Assembly: GCA_002407675.1 (NCBI GenBank)
Contig: DHNW01000002.1
Span: 1-64,000 of the forward strand
DNA length: 64,000 nucleotides
Direction of reading: 5' to 3'
From: Ruminococcaceae bacterium UBA5406
Lineage (GTDB): Bacteria; Bacillota; Clostridia; Oscillospirales; Acutalibacteraceae
A program made the translations under genes and the position numbers. The notes below the pieces were generated by a model. That model worked only from the letters and a program-made list of their open reading frames with translations. It searched no databases and was not told the origin of the DNA. Position 1 is the first letter of the stretch, and every line of letters starts with the position of its first letter. Shown here piece by piece: positions 1 through 7,909 of this stretch.

Positions 1-489
1 CAAAAATGCTTGACCATTACAGTCGGGGATCGAAATCACTGTCTCAGTTTCCGGGAACGCTGGGAAGGCTTTAATCAAGCGCTTAATGAGTATGGCTTAC
101 CAGTAAACATGGATGAATGTATTCTTGATTCTGATAGTGCACCCTATCAGAACCCCGACTGGATGGCCCAAAAGTTAAGAGCAATTCCGCATTTGCCAGA
201 CGCGTTTTTGTGTGCAAATGATTACCAGGCAATTAATGTGATGAACGGTCTTAAAAAACTTAAGATCAACGTCCCAAATGATATTCTTATCTGCGGATTC
301 GATGATGCTCCAGAAGCTAAGGTCGTAGAACCGAATTTAACTACTGTGAAGATTCCAAGTAGTGATATGGGGGTGATGGCAGCTGAGATGTTATTCGATA
401 GAATTAAAGACCCATCGTTGCCATTCAGAAACATCCATGTACGGACTACAGTAAAATTTCGTGAATCTACTGGATACCTCGCAAAATGA
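1..489 (+). CDS. LacI/GalR-family regulator, C-terminal part (5' end outside window)
   Basis: The frame is open from the first base, so only the last ~162 residues are present; the N-terminal HTH would lie upstream. What remains is the second lobe of a LacI-type, periplasmic-binding-like sensor domain: PDAFLCANDYQA is the usual 'aifcaND' strand, ILICGFDDAPEA is the hallmark 'v.GfDD' loop and PNLTTVKIP is the hinge-return strand. It therefore probably senses a sugar or similar ligand and represses a neighbouring operon, but no target is visible here. Codon use is visibly AT-richer (TTA, AAA, AAT) than in the genes to the right, which suggests different ancestry or transfer. Family assignment is secure; the ligand is unknown. 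Confidence 0.85.
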   Translation, partial: QKCLTITVGDRNHCLSFRERWEGFNQALNEYGLPVNMDECILDSDSAPYQNPDWMAQKLRAIPHLPDAFLCANDYQAINVMNGLKKLKINVPNDILICGFDDAPEAKVVEPNLTTVKIPSSDMGVMAAEMLFDRIKDPSLPFRNIHVRTTVKFRESTGYLAK

Positions 490-743
490 TAAATAGATTG
501 GTGCAAGAATAATCTTACCGCTGAAACTACAATAGTACTTAGCCATTGAAAACATAATTTTATTGTCGTAATGATATAAGCAATTTACAACTCAAAATTG
601 AATCTTTTTGTTGGCCGCTGTCGATCATTACTGATTCGTCTTTCTGAGTGCATGAATATTGAAGTGGGCTACTGAGCTATCCCCGATTTGATGGAGAGTC
701 CAGAGTAGTGTAAAATAAAGGTACTACGAAAGGGTGTTCCATC
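490..743. other. AT-rich non-coding stretch between lacI-like gene and IS remnant
   Basis: No supported gene, RNA or terminator is seen. The right-hand part, from about 690, probably belongs to the IS3-type remnant because it leads directly into its start codon. Confidence 0.4.
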
Positions 744-926
744 ATGGGGAAAAGCACCGGGAATCGTTACAGTGAGGAATTCAAAAAAGGCGCTGTAAAG
801 CCGGTATTGGAAAACAAGCAGAGTTTCCATTTTAAAGGTTTTTCATCGAATATGCTCTGTTTTTTACTCTTTTTACAAAGCTCTATTCTCTGCACCCCAA
901 CATTTATTATAGAGCCAAAAAAATGA
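744..926 (+). pseudogene. IS3-family transposase OrfA remnant
   Basis: The first ~27 residues (MGKSTGNRYSEEFKKGAVK, then PVLENKQS) match the start of IS3-group OrfA proteins, which normally continue into a helix-turn-helix and leucine zipper. Here the similarity stops near position 825 and the frame runs on into unrelated AT-rich sequence to a stop at 926. OrfB and clear terminal inverted repeats are absent. The stretch from about 690, with a short upstream leader, is probably the left end of a decayed element. It is judged non-functional. Confidence 0.65.
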
Positions 927-951
927 GGAAATCCTTTTACAGATTTCCTCA
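917..951 (-). terminator. Rho-independent terminator of tRNA-Ala
   Basis: On the minus strand a perfect 10-bp stem (TGAGGAAATC / GATTTCCTCA, 8-nt loop) is followed by seven T residues. It begins five bases after the encoded CCA of the tRNA, so the tRNA transcription unit still has its own intact terminator. Confidence 0.85.
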
Positions 952-955
952 TACA

Positions 956-1031
956 TGGTGGACCTGAACGGGATCGAACCGTCGACCTCTCGGATGCGAA
1001 CCGAACGCTCTCCCAGCTGAGCTACAGGCCC
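956..1031 (-). tRNA. tRNA-Ala (anticodon CGC)
   Basis: 76 nt with encoded CCA. The acceptor arms GGGCCTG and CAGGTCC pair with a G3:U70 wobble, the alanine identity element. The D arm (GCTC..GAGC), the anticodon stem TTCGG/CCGAG with loop TTCGCAT (anticodon CGC, reads GCG) and the T arm with GGTTCGATCC are all intact. It is transcribed leftwards from the promoter at 1171-1199 and ends at the adjacent terminator. A decayed tRNA sequence lies between promoter and gene. Confidence 0.95.
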
Positions 1032-1046
1032 ATGTAATATTCAATT

Positions 1047-1133
1047 TTGTGTTGTGACCCGCGTGACTGCCAAGTGAGTTACGTACCGTTGCTAATACCG
1101 TTCCGCGTGCTCTCCCAGCTGAGCTACAGGCCC
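1047..1133 (-). pseudogene. Decayed tRNA sequence: tRNA-Ala 5' fragment plus tRNA-like scraps
   Basis: Positions 1109-1133 (minus) are identical over 25 nt to the 5' end of the neighbouring tRNA-Ala, from the acceptor strand to the end of the D arm. After that no anticodon arm, T arm or 3' acceptor strand can be folded. Further along, GTAACTCACTTGGCAG at about 1066-1081 resembles another tRNA D arm, again without a matching 3' half. It sits directly behind the tRNA promoter, so it was probably the first member of a tandem tRNA array that lost its 3' part. It is not expected to make a functional tRNA. Confidence 0.7.
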
Positions 1134-1170
1134 AAATACCAAACGTCCCAATTTCATTAGAACGGTTGCT

Positions 1171-1199
1171 ATTGTACCATATTCCGATTACAATTGCAA
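1171..1199 (-). promoter_or_regulatory. Sigma-A promoter of the tRNA-Ala unit
   Basis: On the minus strand TTGCAA, 17 bp, TACAAT, with an extended -10 TGG just before TACAAT. It points leftwards into the decayed tRNA and then tRNA-Ala. Confidence 0.8.
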
Positions 1200-1276
1200 G
1201 AGGGAGTTTCTTTTTAACTGAATCCTGATTGGCGTTTGGTTGGATGCAGATAAAAGCAAGAATTTTATTGTAATGA

Positions 1277-1306
1277 TTGTAATTGAATTCCTGGGTATGG
1301 TATGAT
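1277..1306 (+). promoter_or_regulatory. Promoter of the zinc-ribbon gene / metY unit
   Basis: TTGTAA, 18 bp, TATGAT on the plus strand. It supports a start for the next gene at 1355, downstream of the promoter, rather than at an in-frame ATG near 1283 that lies inside it. Confidence 0.6.
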
Positions 1307-1354
1307 AAGAAGAACAGAAATAGAAAAGCTTTCAAAGCAGATAGGGGGAAAGCC

Positions 1355-1873
1355 ATGCTGTATTGTCCCAGATGTCAGATCCTGTGTAAGAAGGGTGAAA
1401 GCAGATGCCCATCCTGCGGCAGTAAAAAGCTGCGGCCGGTGCAGCCAACCGATCCGATTCTTTTGCTGACTGCCAGCAAACAGGAATGTGCCCGGATTAC
1501 CACCGCCTTTCAGGATGCAGAGATTCCCTGCACAGTGCGCTGGCCGGGCAGCGGCGGCTTGATGAATCTTTTAGGCGGAACCAACCGAACAGCGGACGGC
1601 CGTATTTTCGTCCCGTTCAGTGCCATCAGCCAATGCCGCCGTATTCTGCAAAGTATTGGAGCCCTAAAAGCAGAGGACGAAAAAGACAGCCTTTCCGGCA
1701 GAACCGGCGGTTCAAAAGGGAAAGAGGAACCCCCGGTTCCCATGAGCCGCGGAAAACGGACGGCAGTCCGGATCTTTTCTGTTATTCTTTTTATTTTCCT
1801 TGTTTGGGCCGTTGTGAATCTGGCGGATGATTTGACAGACTGTATTCGGAATATGCTTCAAATTACATATTAA
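1355..1873 (+). CDS. Zinc-ribbon, DUF2007-like membrane-anchored protein
   Basis: 172 residues. An N-terminal zinc ribbon has two CxxC knuckles (CPRC and CPSC, about residues 4-22). A middle segment of about residues 32-105 (DPILLLTAS.., ..EIPCTVRWPGSG.., IFVPFSAI..) resembles the DUF2007 signal-transducing-protein fold. A Gly/Ser/Lys-rich linker leads to one C-terminal transmembrane helix at about residues 138-158. The start is chosen for the Shine-Dalgarno AGGGGG eight bases upstream; a longer frame exists but overlaps the promoter. It lies 18 bp before metY and is probably co-transcribed with it. Function is unknown; the protein would face the cytoplasm, anchored by its tail. Confidence 0.75.
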   Translation: MLYCPRCQILCKKGESRCPSCGSKKLRPVQPTDPILLLTASKQECARITTAFQDAEIPCTVRWPGSGGLMNLLGGTNRTADGRIFVPFSAISQCRRILQSIGALKAEDEKDSLSGRTGGSKGKEEPPVPMSRGKRTAVRIFSVILFIFLVWAVVNLADDLTDCIRNMLQITY

Positions 1874-1891
1874 TTTAGGGAGACGGATAAT

Positions 1892-3163
1892 ATGAAATAC
1901 CATATTGATACCGAATGTATCCATGCCGGTTACGAGCCGAAGAACGGGGAACCGCGCGTCGTTCCCATTGTGCAGAGCACAACCTTTAAATATGACAGCG
2001 CAGACGCTCTCGGAAAAATCTTCGATATTAAAGATGATGGCTTTTTTTATACCCGGATTGGAAATCCCACCCTTGATGCGGTGGAAAAAAAGATCGCGGC
2101 CCTGGAGGGCGGCGTCGGCGCCCTCCTGACTTCATCGGGGCAGGCGGCAACCACCCTTTCCGTCCTGAATATCTGCCACAGCGGCGACCACGCTATCTGT
2201 TCTTCCGCCGTTTACGGCGGTACCTTCAATCTGTTTAACAAAACCTTCAAAGAAATGGGGATTGACTGCACGTTTGTCCGTCCGGACTGCACAGTAGAAG
2301 AACTGGATCGCGCGTTTCAGGACAATACCCGCTGTGTTTTTGCCGAAACGCTGTCTAACCCGTCCCTGATTGTAACCGATCTTGAAAAATTCTCCAAAGA
2401 AGCGCACGCGCATGGTGTGCCGCTGATTGTGGACAATACGTTTCCTACTCCGATCAATTGCCGCCCGTTTGAATTCGGAGCGGATATTGTCGTCCATTCC
2501 ACGACAAAATATATGGACGGCCATGCTGTGCAGGTGGGCGGCGCAATCGTAGACAGCGGAAATTTTGACTGGGCAAACGGGAAATTCCCGGCTTTTACGG
2601 AACCGGATGAATCCTATCATGGAATGGTCTACCAGAAAGATTTTGGAAAAGCGGCCTATATTACCAAGGCCCGTGTCCATATGATGCGGGATCTGGGTGC
2701 GCAGGCGGCTCCAATGAATGCGTTTCTGCTGAACCTCGGTTTGGAGACTCTGGCGCTGCGCATGGAGCGCCATTGCTCCAATGCCCGTGCCGTCGCAGAG
2801 TACCTAAATGCCAGCCCTAAAATTGAGTGGGTTAATTACCCGGATCTGAAAAGCGACCGGTGCCATGCCCTGGCCCAAAAGTATATGCCCCATGGGACAA
2901 GCGGTGTTGTTTCATTCGGCGTAAAAGGGGGCCGTGAGCCGGCCGTAAAATTCATGGAAGGCCTTCGCATGGCGTCAATTGTGACGCATGTGGCGGATCT
3001 GCGCACCTGCGTTCTCCACCCGGCCAGCACAACTCACCGCCAGCTTACGGACAGCCAGCTCCGCGAAGCCGGTATCAGCCCCAATATGATCCGGATGTCC
3101 GTCGGGATCGAGAACATTGAAGATATTCTTGACGACATTAAAGGGGCCCTTGCCGCCCTGTAG
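1892..3163 (+). CDS. metY: O-acetylhomoserine aminocarboxypropyltransferase (sulfhydrylase)
   Basis: 423 residues, the usual length of the MetY branch of the Cys/Met-metabolism PLP enzymes. It makes homocysteine (or methionine) from O-acetylhomoserine and sulfide (or methanethiol). The PLP lysine is in HSTTKYMDGH (about residue 208), preceded by the VDNTFPTP strand; YTRIGNPT and LTSSGQAA are the N-terminal substrate and cofactor loops. The ~40-residue insertion after the lysine (FPAFTEPDESYHG) is typical of O-acetylhomoserine enzymes rather than MetB/MetC. Start ATG follows AGGGAGA. No SAM riboswitch is seen in front of it. Confidence 0.93.
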   Translation: MKYHIDTECIHAGYEPKNGEPRVVPIVQSTTFKYDSADALGKIFDIKDDGFFYTRIGNPTLDAVEKKIAALEGGVGALLTSSGQAATTLSVLNICHSGDHAICSSAVYGGTFNLFNKTFKEMGIDCTFVRPDCTVEELDRAFQDNTRCVFAETLSNPSLIVTDLEKFSKEAHAHGVPLIVDNTFPTPINCRPFEFGADIVVHSTTKYMDGHAVQVGGAIVDSGNFDWANGKFPAFTEPDESYHGMVYQKDFGKAAYITKARVHMMRDLGAQAAPMNAFLLNLGLETLALRMERHCSNARAVAEYLNASPKIEWVNYPDLKSDRCHALAQKYMPHGTSGVVSFGVKGGREPAVKFMEGLRMASIVTHVADLRTCVLHPASTTHRQLTDSQLREAGISPNMIRMSVGIENIEDILDDIKGALAAL

Positions 3164-3234
3164 CAGAAAGACCCCTGGGGCACCGCCCGACGGGCCGTAT
3201 TTTCCGATTCAATCTTTTCTAACAGCCCCGACTG

Positions 3235-3243
3235 TGGTATAAT
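3235..3243 (+). promoter_or_regulatory. Extended -10 promoter before the M16 peptidase genes
   Basis: TGG followed by TATAAT, a consensus extended -10 with no clear -35. It lies about 45 bp upstream of the first M16 gene and gives the following operon its own start. Confidence 0.6.
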
Positions 3244-3285
3244 GAGTAATACGTAATTTAAAAATTTATGGAGATGAAAAACAGG

Positions 3286-4569
3286 ATGACAGGAATTGAG
3301 CAGCGCCCTATTTGTGACGGCGTCAATTTCCGTGCGATCCGGGACGGCCGCTTTAAAACGGTTCGGATGTCCGTCCATTTTATGCTGCCGCTTGAGAAGA
3401 AGACGGCATCTGCCAATGCAATTCTGCCGTTCCTGCTGACCCGCGCCAGCAGGAAATATCCCGATTTTACCAAATTGAATGAACACTTGGCGGATCTTTA
3501 CGGTGCCGTGCTGGACGCCGATGTGCAGACGCTTGGTGATGTGCAGATCCTGTCTGTTTCCGCTTCCGGCATAGCGGATCGCTATGCCCTCCGGGGGGAA
3601 AACATTTCGTCGGATTTATCCGATCTGCTGTGCAGCGTTTTGTTTGATCCTTTGCTGAAAGACGGGCAGTTCCCTGAAGACGGGTTCTCCCAGAGCAAAC
3701 GGCAGATGATAGAACTGACTGATTCCGAATTTAATGACAAACGGCTCTACGCGCTGCGCCGCTGCCGGGAGATTATGTGTTCGGAAGAGCCCTGCGGCGT
3801 CGGCCGTTTCGGCGCGAAAGAAGATATTCGCAGTCTGGAACGCAGCAGCCTCACTTCTGTGTGGGACAACCTCATCCGCCGTGCGAGGGCGGAGGTTATG
3901 GTATTGGGGGACTGCGACCCCGAACCTGTTTACCGGCGCTTTTCTGAAGCATTCTGCCGTTTAGGCCGTGCTTCGGCCGTGTCCTGCCCAACGAAGGTCG
4001 TAAAGTCGGCGGATACAGTCCGGCAGACCGTGGAACGGCAGGATGTTGCCCAGTCGAAATTGGTTATGGGTTTCCGCACCGAAACTGCCGAGCCGGATAA
4101 GGATGTTCCTGCCGTAAAGCTGATGAGTGTGCTGTACGGAGGAACGCCGAGTTCAAAACTGTTTTTAAACGTCCGTGAAAAGCTCAGCCTGTGTTATTAC
4201 TGCAGTTCCCTCTATGATCCGGTGAAGGGGATTTTGGCTGTCCAGAGCGGCGTGGAGCAGAAAAATGCCGGCCGCGCCAAAGATGAAATCCTGGCCCAGC
4301 TGGATTTGGTCAAAAAGGGCGGTTTTACAGAAGAAGAACTAAAGGCTGCCCGCATGAGCCTCTGCAACAGTTACCGCACAATTTCGGACTCCCTTGATGG
4401 GCTGGAAGCCTGGTACCTTTCCAAAACGTTTTCCGATCCGCTCCGCCGCCCCGAGCAGGAAGCCGCGCGGATTCAGGCGGTTTCCCGGGAAGATGTTGTT
4501 CAAGCCGCCAACCGGGTTACACTGGATACGGTGTATTGCCTGACGGGAAATGAGGTGGAAAAGCAATGA
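3286..4569 (+). CDS. M16-family peptidase-like protein, YmfF type (no zinc motif)
   Basis: About 427 residues (433 if ATG 3268 is used). Start 3286 is preferred because GGAG lies 12 bases upstream, while 3268 has no visible Shine-Dalgarno sequence. The two-lobe M16 fold is recognisable (FKTVRMSVHFMLP.., LADLYGAVL, SKLFLNVREKLSLCYYCSS), but the HxxEH zinc motif is absent, as in B. subtilis YmfF. It overlaps the next gene, a catalytic-type M16 protein, by 4 bp. By analogy with other M16 pairs it is probably the non-catalytic partner of a heterodimer. Substrate unknown. Confidence 0.85.
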   Translation: MTGIEQRPICDGVNFRAIRDGRFKTVRMSVHFMLPLEKKTASANAILPFLLTRASRKYPDFTKLNEHLADLYGAVLDADVQTLGDVQILSVSASGIADRYALRGENISSDLSDLLCSVLFDPLLKDGQFPEDGFSQSKRQMIELTDSEFNDKRLYALRRCREIMCSEEPCGVGRFGAKEDIRSLERSSLTSVWDNLIRRARAEVMVLGDCDPEPVYRRFSEAFCRLGRASAVSCPTKVVKSADTVRQTVERQDVAQSKLVMGFRTETAEPDKDVPAVKLMSVLYGGTPSSKLFLNVREKLSLCYYCSSLYDPVKGILAVQSGVEQKNAGRAKDEILAQLDLVKKGGFTEEELKAARMSLCNSYRTISDSLDGLEAWYLSKTFSDPLRRPEQEAARIQAVSREDVVQAANRVTLDTVYCLTGNEVEKQ

Positions 4570-5849
4570 ACCAGATTCAAACGGTCACCAGCGAAAGAAC
4601 GGGGGAGATGTACTACGTTGTCCGGCATTCTTCCGGTCTGAAAATTTATATCTATCCAAAAGCGCAGAACAACTCGTCCTATGCCGTATTCGGAACCCGA
4701 TACGGTTCAATTGACAACTGTTTTCAGGTATCGGACGAACCGGCCCCCCACCGGGTGCCCAACGGGATTGCCCATTATCTGGAGCATAAGCTGTTCGAAA
4801 GCAAAGAGGGCGACGCTTTTGCGCGTTATGCCAAAACGGGGGCTTCCGCCAATGCCTATACCTCGTTTGACATGACCTGCTATCTGTTTTCCTGCACAGA
4901 GAATGTTTATGATTCGCTGAAGATCCTTCTGGATTTTGTCCAGTCCCCTTATTTCACCGAGCAGACCGTCCAAAAAGAGCAGGGAATTATCGGTCAGGAA
5001 ATCCGTATGTATGACGACGATCCCCAGTGGCGCGTCATGTTCAATCTGCTGGGTGCCCTGTACCATACGCATCCCGTAAAAATTGACATTGCCGGCACGG
5101 TTGAAAGCATTGCTAAAATTACGCCTCAGCTGCTGTATCAGTGCTATAACACATTTTATAATCTCAACAATATGGTTTTGTGCATTGTGGGGAATGTGGA
5201 GCCGAAACGCGTCCTAGAGCTGTGCGACCAGATGCTCAAACCTTCCAAACCGGTTTCCATCCAACGTATTTTTGAGCCGGAACCGGAGACAATCGTTCGC
5301 TCCCGGGTAGAGCAGAAGCTTTCTGTGGCGGTTCCGCTGTTTGAGTTCGGTTTCAAAGAGCAGGCTGCAAACGGACGTGCCACGTCGAAACAGCTTGCAG
5401 AAACGGACATCCTGCTGGAAGCGCTTTCGTCACCTGCTTCGCCGCTGTTCCGCAGGCTTCTGGATGAAGGGCTCATCAACGAAGCCTCATTTGGGCACGA
5501 GTATTTTGAAGGTCCCGGTTTTGCTTCGGTCATCTTTTCCGGGGAATCCAAAAATCCGGATGCTGTGGCGGAAGAAATTCGGGCCGAGATTCAAAAAATA
5601 CGCCGCGGCGGCCTTTCAGCCGAGGCGTTTAAGCGCGCGAAAAATTCGGTTTACGGACGGAACCTTGCCGCGCTGAACAGTACCGGCAGTATTGCCAATT
5701 CCCTTGTTTCCCTTGATTTTGCCGGCCGTGAACTGTTTTCTTATATTAATGCGGTTGCCGGGGCAGACAGGGATTCGGTCCTCCGCCGGCTGGATTCTCA
5801 GCTTTTACCGGAGACTTCGGCGCTTTCGGTCGTTTCCCCTGTTCAGTAG
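4566..5849 (+). CDS. M16-family zinc peptidase, YmfH type
   Basis: 427 residues. It carries the inverted zinc motif HYLEH (about residues 70-74, HxxEH) within NGIAHYLEHKLFE, with the distal glutamate expected in the EIRMYDDDPQW / IDIAGTVESIA region, so it should be an active metallopeptidase. The ATG overlaps the stop of the preceding YmfF-type gene (ATGA), which points to translational coupling and a 1:1 complex. The next gene, lgt, starts 86 bp later. Substrate is unknown; such pairs occur near housekeeping genes in many Firmicutes. Confidence 0.88.
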   Translation: MNQIQTVTSERTGEMYYVVRHSSGLKIYIYPKAQNNSSYAVFGTRYGSIDNCFQVSDEPAPHRVPNGIAHYLEHKLFESKEGDAFARYAKTGASANAYTSFDMTCYLFSCTENVYDSLKILLDFVQSPYFTEQTVQKEQGIIGQEIRMYDDDPQWRVMFNLLGALYHTHPVKIDIAGTVESIAKITPQLLYQCYNTFYNLNNMVLCIVGNVEPKRVLELCDQMLKPSKPVSIQRIFEPEPETIVRSRVEQKLSVAVPLFEFGFKEQAANGRATSKQLAETDILLEALSSPASPLFRRLLDEGLINEASFGHEYFEGPGFASVIFSGESKNPDAVAEEIRAEIQKIRRGGLSAEAFKRAKNSVYGRNLAALNSTGSIANSLVSLDFAGRELFSYINAVAGADRDSVLRRLDSQLLPETSALSVVSPVQ

Positions 5850-5935
5850 GATATTTTCCGGGAGGAGTTCAGCCCGGTTCCGGCAGAACGGGCGGTGGAG
5901 AAACATTTTATCTTGAAAAGAAGTGGTGGTGCGGC

Positions 5936-7030
5936 ATGTTTAACGTTCAGTTTCCCGGACTTGGATTCAGCTTTACCATAAACCCGGTCGCTTTTCAGAT
6001 TGGCGGCCACATGTTCAAGTGGTACGGCGTAATTATCGGAGCCGCCTTTCTGCTTGCTTTTGTGTATGTCATGGCAAGCTGCAAAAGGTTCAAAATGGAT
6101 CAGGATAAGCTGATTGATGCTGTAATTGTCGGCCTGATCGGCGGGGTGATCGGCGCAAGGCTGTACTATGTCCTGTTTGACGCGAGCGACGAGTTCGTGA
6201 AGAACCCGGTCAGTGCTTTTTATATCTGGGAAGGCGGACTGGGTATTTACGGAGGAATTATCGGCGGTTTCCTGTGCGGGGCTCTGGTAGCGAAACTGCA
6301 CAAGCTCAGCATCCCTGCCGTTTTGGATATGGCGTCCCTTGGGTTCCTGATTGGGCAGTCGATTGGCCGCTGGGGGAATTTTGTCAATCAGGAAGCTTTC
6401 GGAACGGCCACAAGCCTTCCGTGGCGTATGGTCAGCCAGAATACGGCTGTCATATCGGCTGATGGGGTTCACCCGTGTTTCTTCTATGAATCTCTGTGGT
6501 GCCTTGTCGGTTTTATCCTTCTGCATATTTTCAGCCGGAAATACAGGAGGTACGACGGTCAGGTCTTTCTGCTCTACATTGGCTGGTACGGCCTGGGCCG
6601 TTTCTGGATCGAAGGTCTGCGTACCGACAGCCTGATCATGCCGTTCTTTGCCCTCCGCATTTCTCAGGTTGTGGCTGCGGTTTCGGTTGTCGTTTCCGTT
6701 GTCCTGCTGGTTGTTTTCCGCAGGCGCACCGTGCTGACCGGCTGCGGTTCCGCAAAAATAATGGAGCTGAATTCCATTGTGGATGAAGTCCGCCTGAAAA
6801 AAGAAGAAGAGCAGAAACAGGCTTTGGAAGATGATGGAACCAGTACCATCTTTGAAAATTCCGAGGAAACCAGAAAAGTTTTATCCGGCATTCCGATCCG
6901 CACTCCCGACCCGGAAGAAAAGCAGGAAGAAAGTCCGGCTGCGGAGCCGGAAGGGGAGGCTCCGGGGGATGCTGTTCCGGAAAAAGGCGGGGCTGTTCCG
7001 CCGAAAGATGAATCTTCAAAGGAGAAATAA
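5936..7030 (+). CDS. lgt: Prolipoprotein diacylglyceryl transferase with acidic C-terminal tail
   Basis: 364 residues. Lgt transfers diacylglycerol from phosphatidylglycerol to the lipobox cysteine of prolipoproteins in the membrane. Family features are VGLIGGVIGARLYYV (catalytic Arg region), the signature GQSIGRWGNFVNQEAFG, HPCFFYESLW and a late GLGRFWIEGLRTDSL. Seven or so membrane segments end near residue 265. The remaining ~95 residues form a hydrophilic, Glu/Lys/Pro-rich tail (KKEEEQKQ.., PEEKQEESPAAEPEGE..) not found in typical ~270-residue Lgt proteins; it would lie at the cytoplasmic membrane face. folD follows 3 bp later. Confidence 0.94.
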   Translation: MFNVQFPGLGFSFTINPVAFQIGGHMFKWYGVIIGAAFLLAFVYVMASCKRFKMDQDKLIDAVIVGLIGGVIGARLYYVLFDASDEFVKNPVSAFYIWEGGLGIYGGIIGGFLCGALVAKLHKLSIPAVLDMASLGFLIGQSIGRWGNFVNQEAFGTATSLPWRMVSQNTAVISADGVHPCFFYESLWCLVGFILLHIFSRKYRRYDGQVFLLYIGWYGLGRFWIEGLRTDSLIMPFFALRISQVVAAVSVVVSVVLLVVFRRRTVLTGCGSAKIMELNSIVDEVRLKKEEEQKQALEDDGTSTIFENSEETRKVLSGIPIRTPDPEEKQEESPAAEPEGEAPGDAVPEKGGAVPPKDESSKEK

Positions 7031-7033
7031 AAG

Positions 7034-7894
7034 ATGGCAAAGATTATCGACGGAAAAGCCATAGCAGCCGAAACCCGCGCAAAAGCAGCCGCCGAGACGG
7101 CAGAACTGAAGAAGAAGGGGATTGTTCCGGGCCTTGCAGTCGTTCTGGTTGGGAATGATCCCGCGTCCAGAACCTATGTGACCCATAAGGAAAAAGACTG
7201 TGCCGCCTGCGGAATCTATTCTGAAGAGTATGCGCTGTCTGCGTCCACGCGGCAGGAAGAGCTTCTTTCTCTGGTGCGCAGCCTGAATCAGAAAACGAAC
7301 ATCCATGGGATTTTAGTGCAGCTTCCTCTGCCTGCGGGACTTGATTCGCAGGCCGTTATTGAAACCATTGATCCCCGCAAGGATGTGGATGCGTTTCATC
7401 CGTCCAATGTCGGCCGTATCATGATTGGTAATTATCATTTTGTTCCCTGCACGCCGGCCGGTGTGCTGGAACTGCTTCATCATGAGAATATCCCCGTGGA
7501 AGGAAAAAACTGTGTTGTAGTGGGCCGCAGCAATATTGTCGGCAAACCTATGGCCATGCTTCTGATGCACGAAAACGGAACGGTCACGATCTGCCACAGT
7601 CATACACAGGGTCTCAAAGAAATCTGCAAAAGGGCCGATATCCTTGTGGCGGCAGTGGGAAAACCTAAATTGATCACAGCCGATATGGTTAAACCGGGCG
7701 CAACCGTCATTGACGTCGGAATGGATCGCGATGAAAACGGAAAGCTGTGCGGCGACGTCGATTTTGCCGGTGTGGAACCGGTAGCGTCCCATATTACTCC
7801 GGTTCCGGGCGGAGTGGGGCCGATGACCCGCGCCATGCTTTTAAAGAACACAATTACTGCTGCGAAACTCCAAAACGGTCTCGCCGTTGGATGA
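7034..7894 (+). CDS. folD: Bifunctional methylenetetrahydrofolate dehydrogenase/cyclohydrolase
   Basis: 286 residues, normal for FolD, which interconverts 5,10-methylene-THF and 10-formyl-THF using NADP. Visible motifs are the substrate/catalytic region SRTYVTHKEKDCAACGI (catalytic Lys), GILVQLPLP, DPRKDVDAFHPSN, the nucleotide fold VVVGRSNIVGKPMAMLL and the C-terminal PVPGGVGPMTRAML. It starts 3 bp after lgt with GGAG upstream and is followed by dxs 15 bp later, so it belongs to the same operon. Confidence 0.96.
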   Translation: MAKIIDGKAIAAETRAKAAAETAELKKKGIVPGLAVVLVGNDPASRTYVTHKEKDCAACGIYSEEYALSASTRQEELLSLVRSLNQKTNIHGILVQLPLPAGLDSQAVIETIDPRKDVDAFHPSNVGRIMIGNYHFVPCTPAGVLELLHHENIPVEGKNCVVVGRSNIVGKPMAMLLMHENGTVTICHSHTQGLKEICKRADILVAAVGKPKLITADMVKPGATVIDVGMDRDENGKLCGDVDFAGVEPVASHITPVPGGVGPMTRAMLLKNTITAAKLQNGLAVG

Positions 7895-7909
7895 CGGGCC
7901 GGGGGTTAT

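Noticed and set aside
1047..1133. A second functional tRNA-Ala
   Set aside because: Only the first 25 nt match; no anticodon arm, T arm or acceptor 3' strand can be formed.
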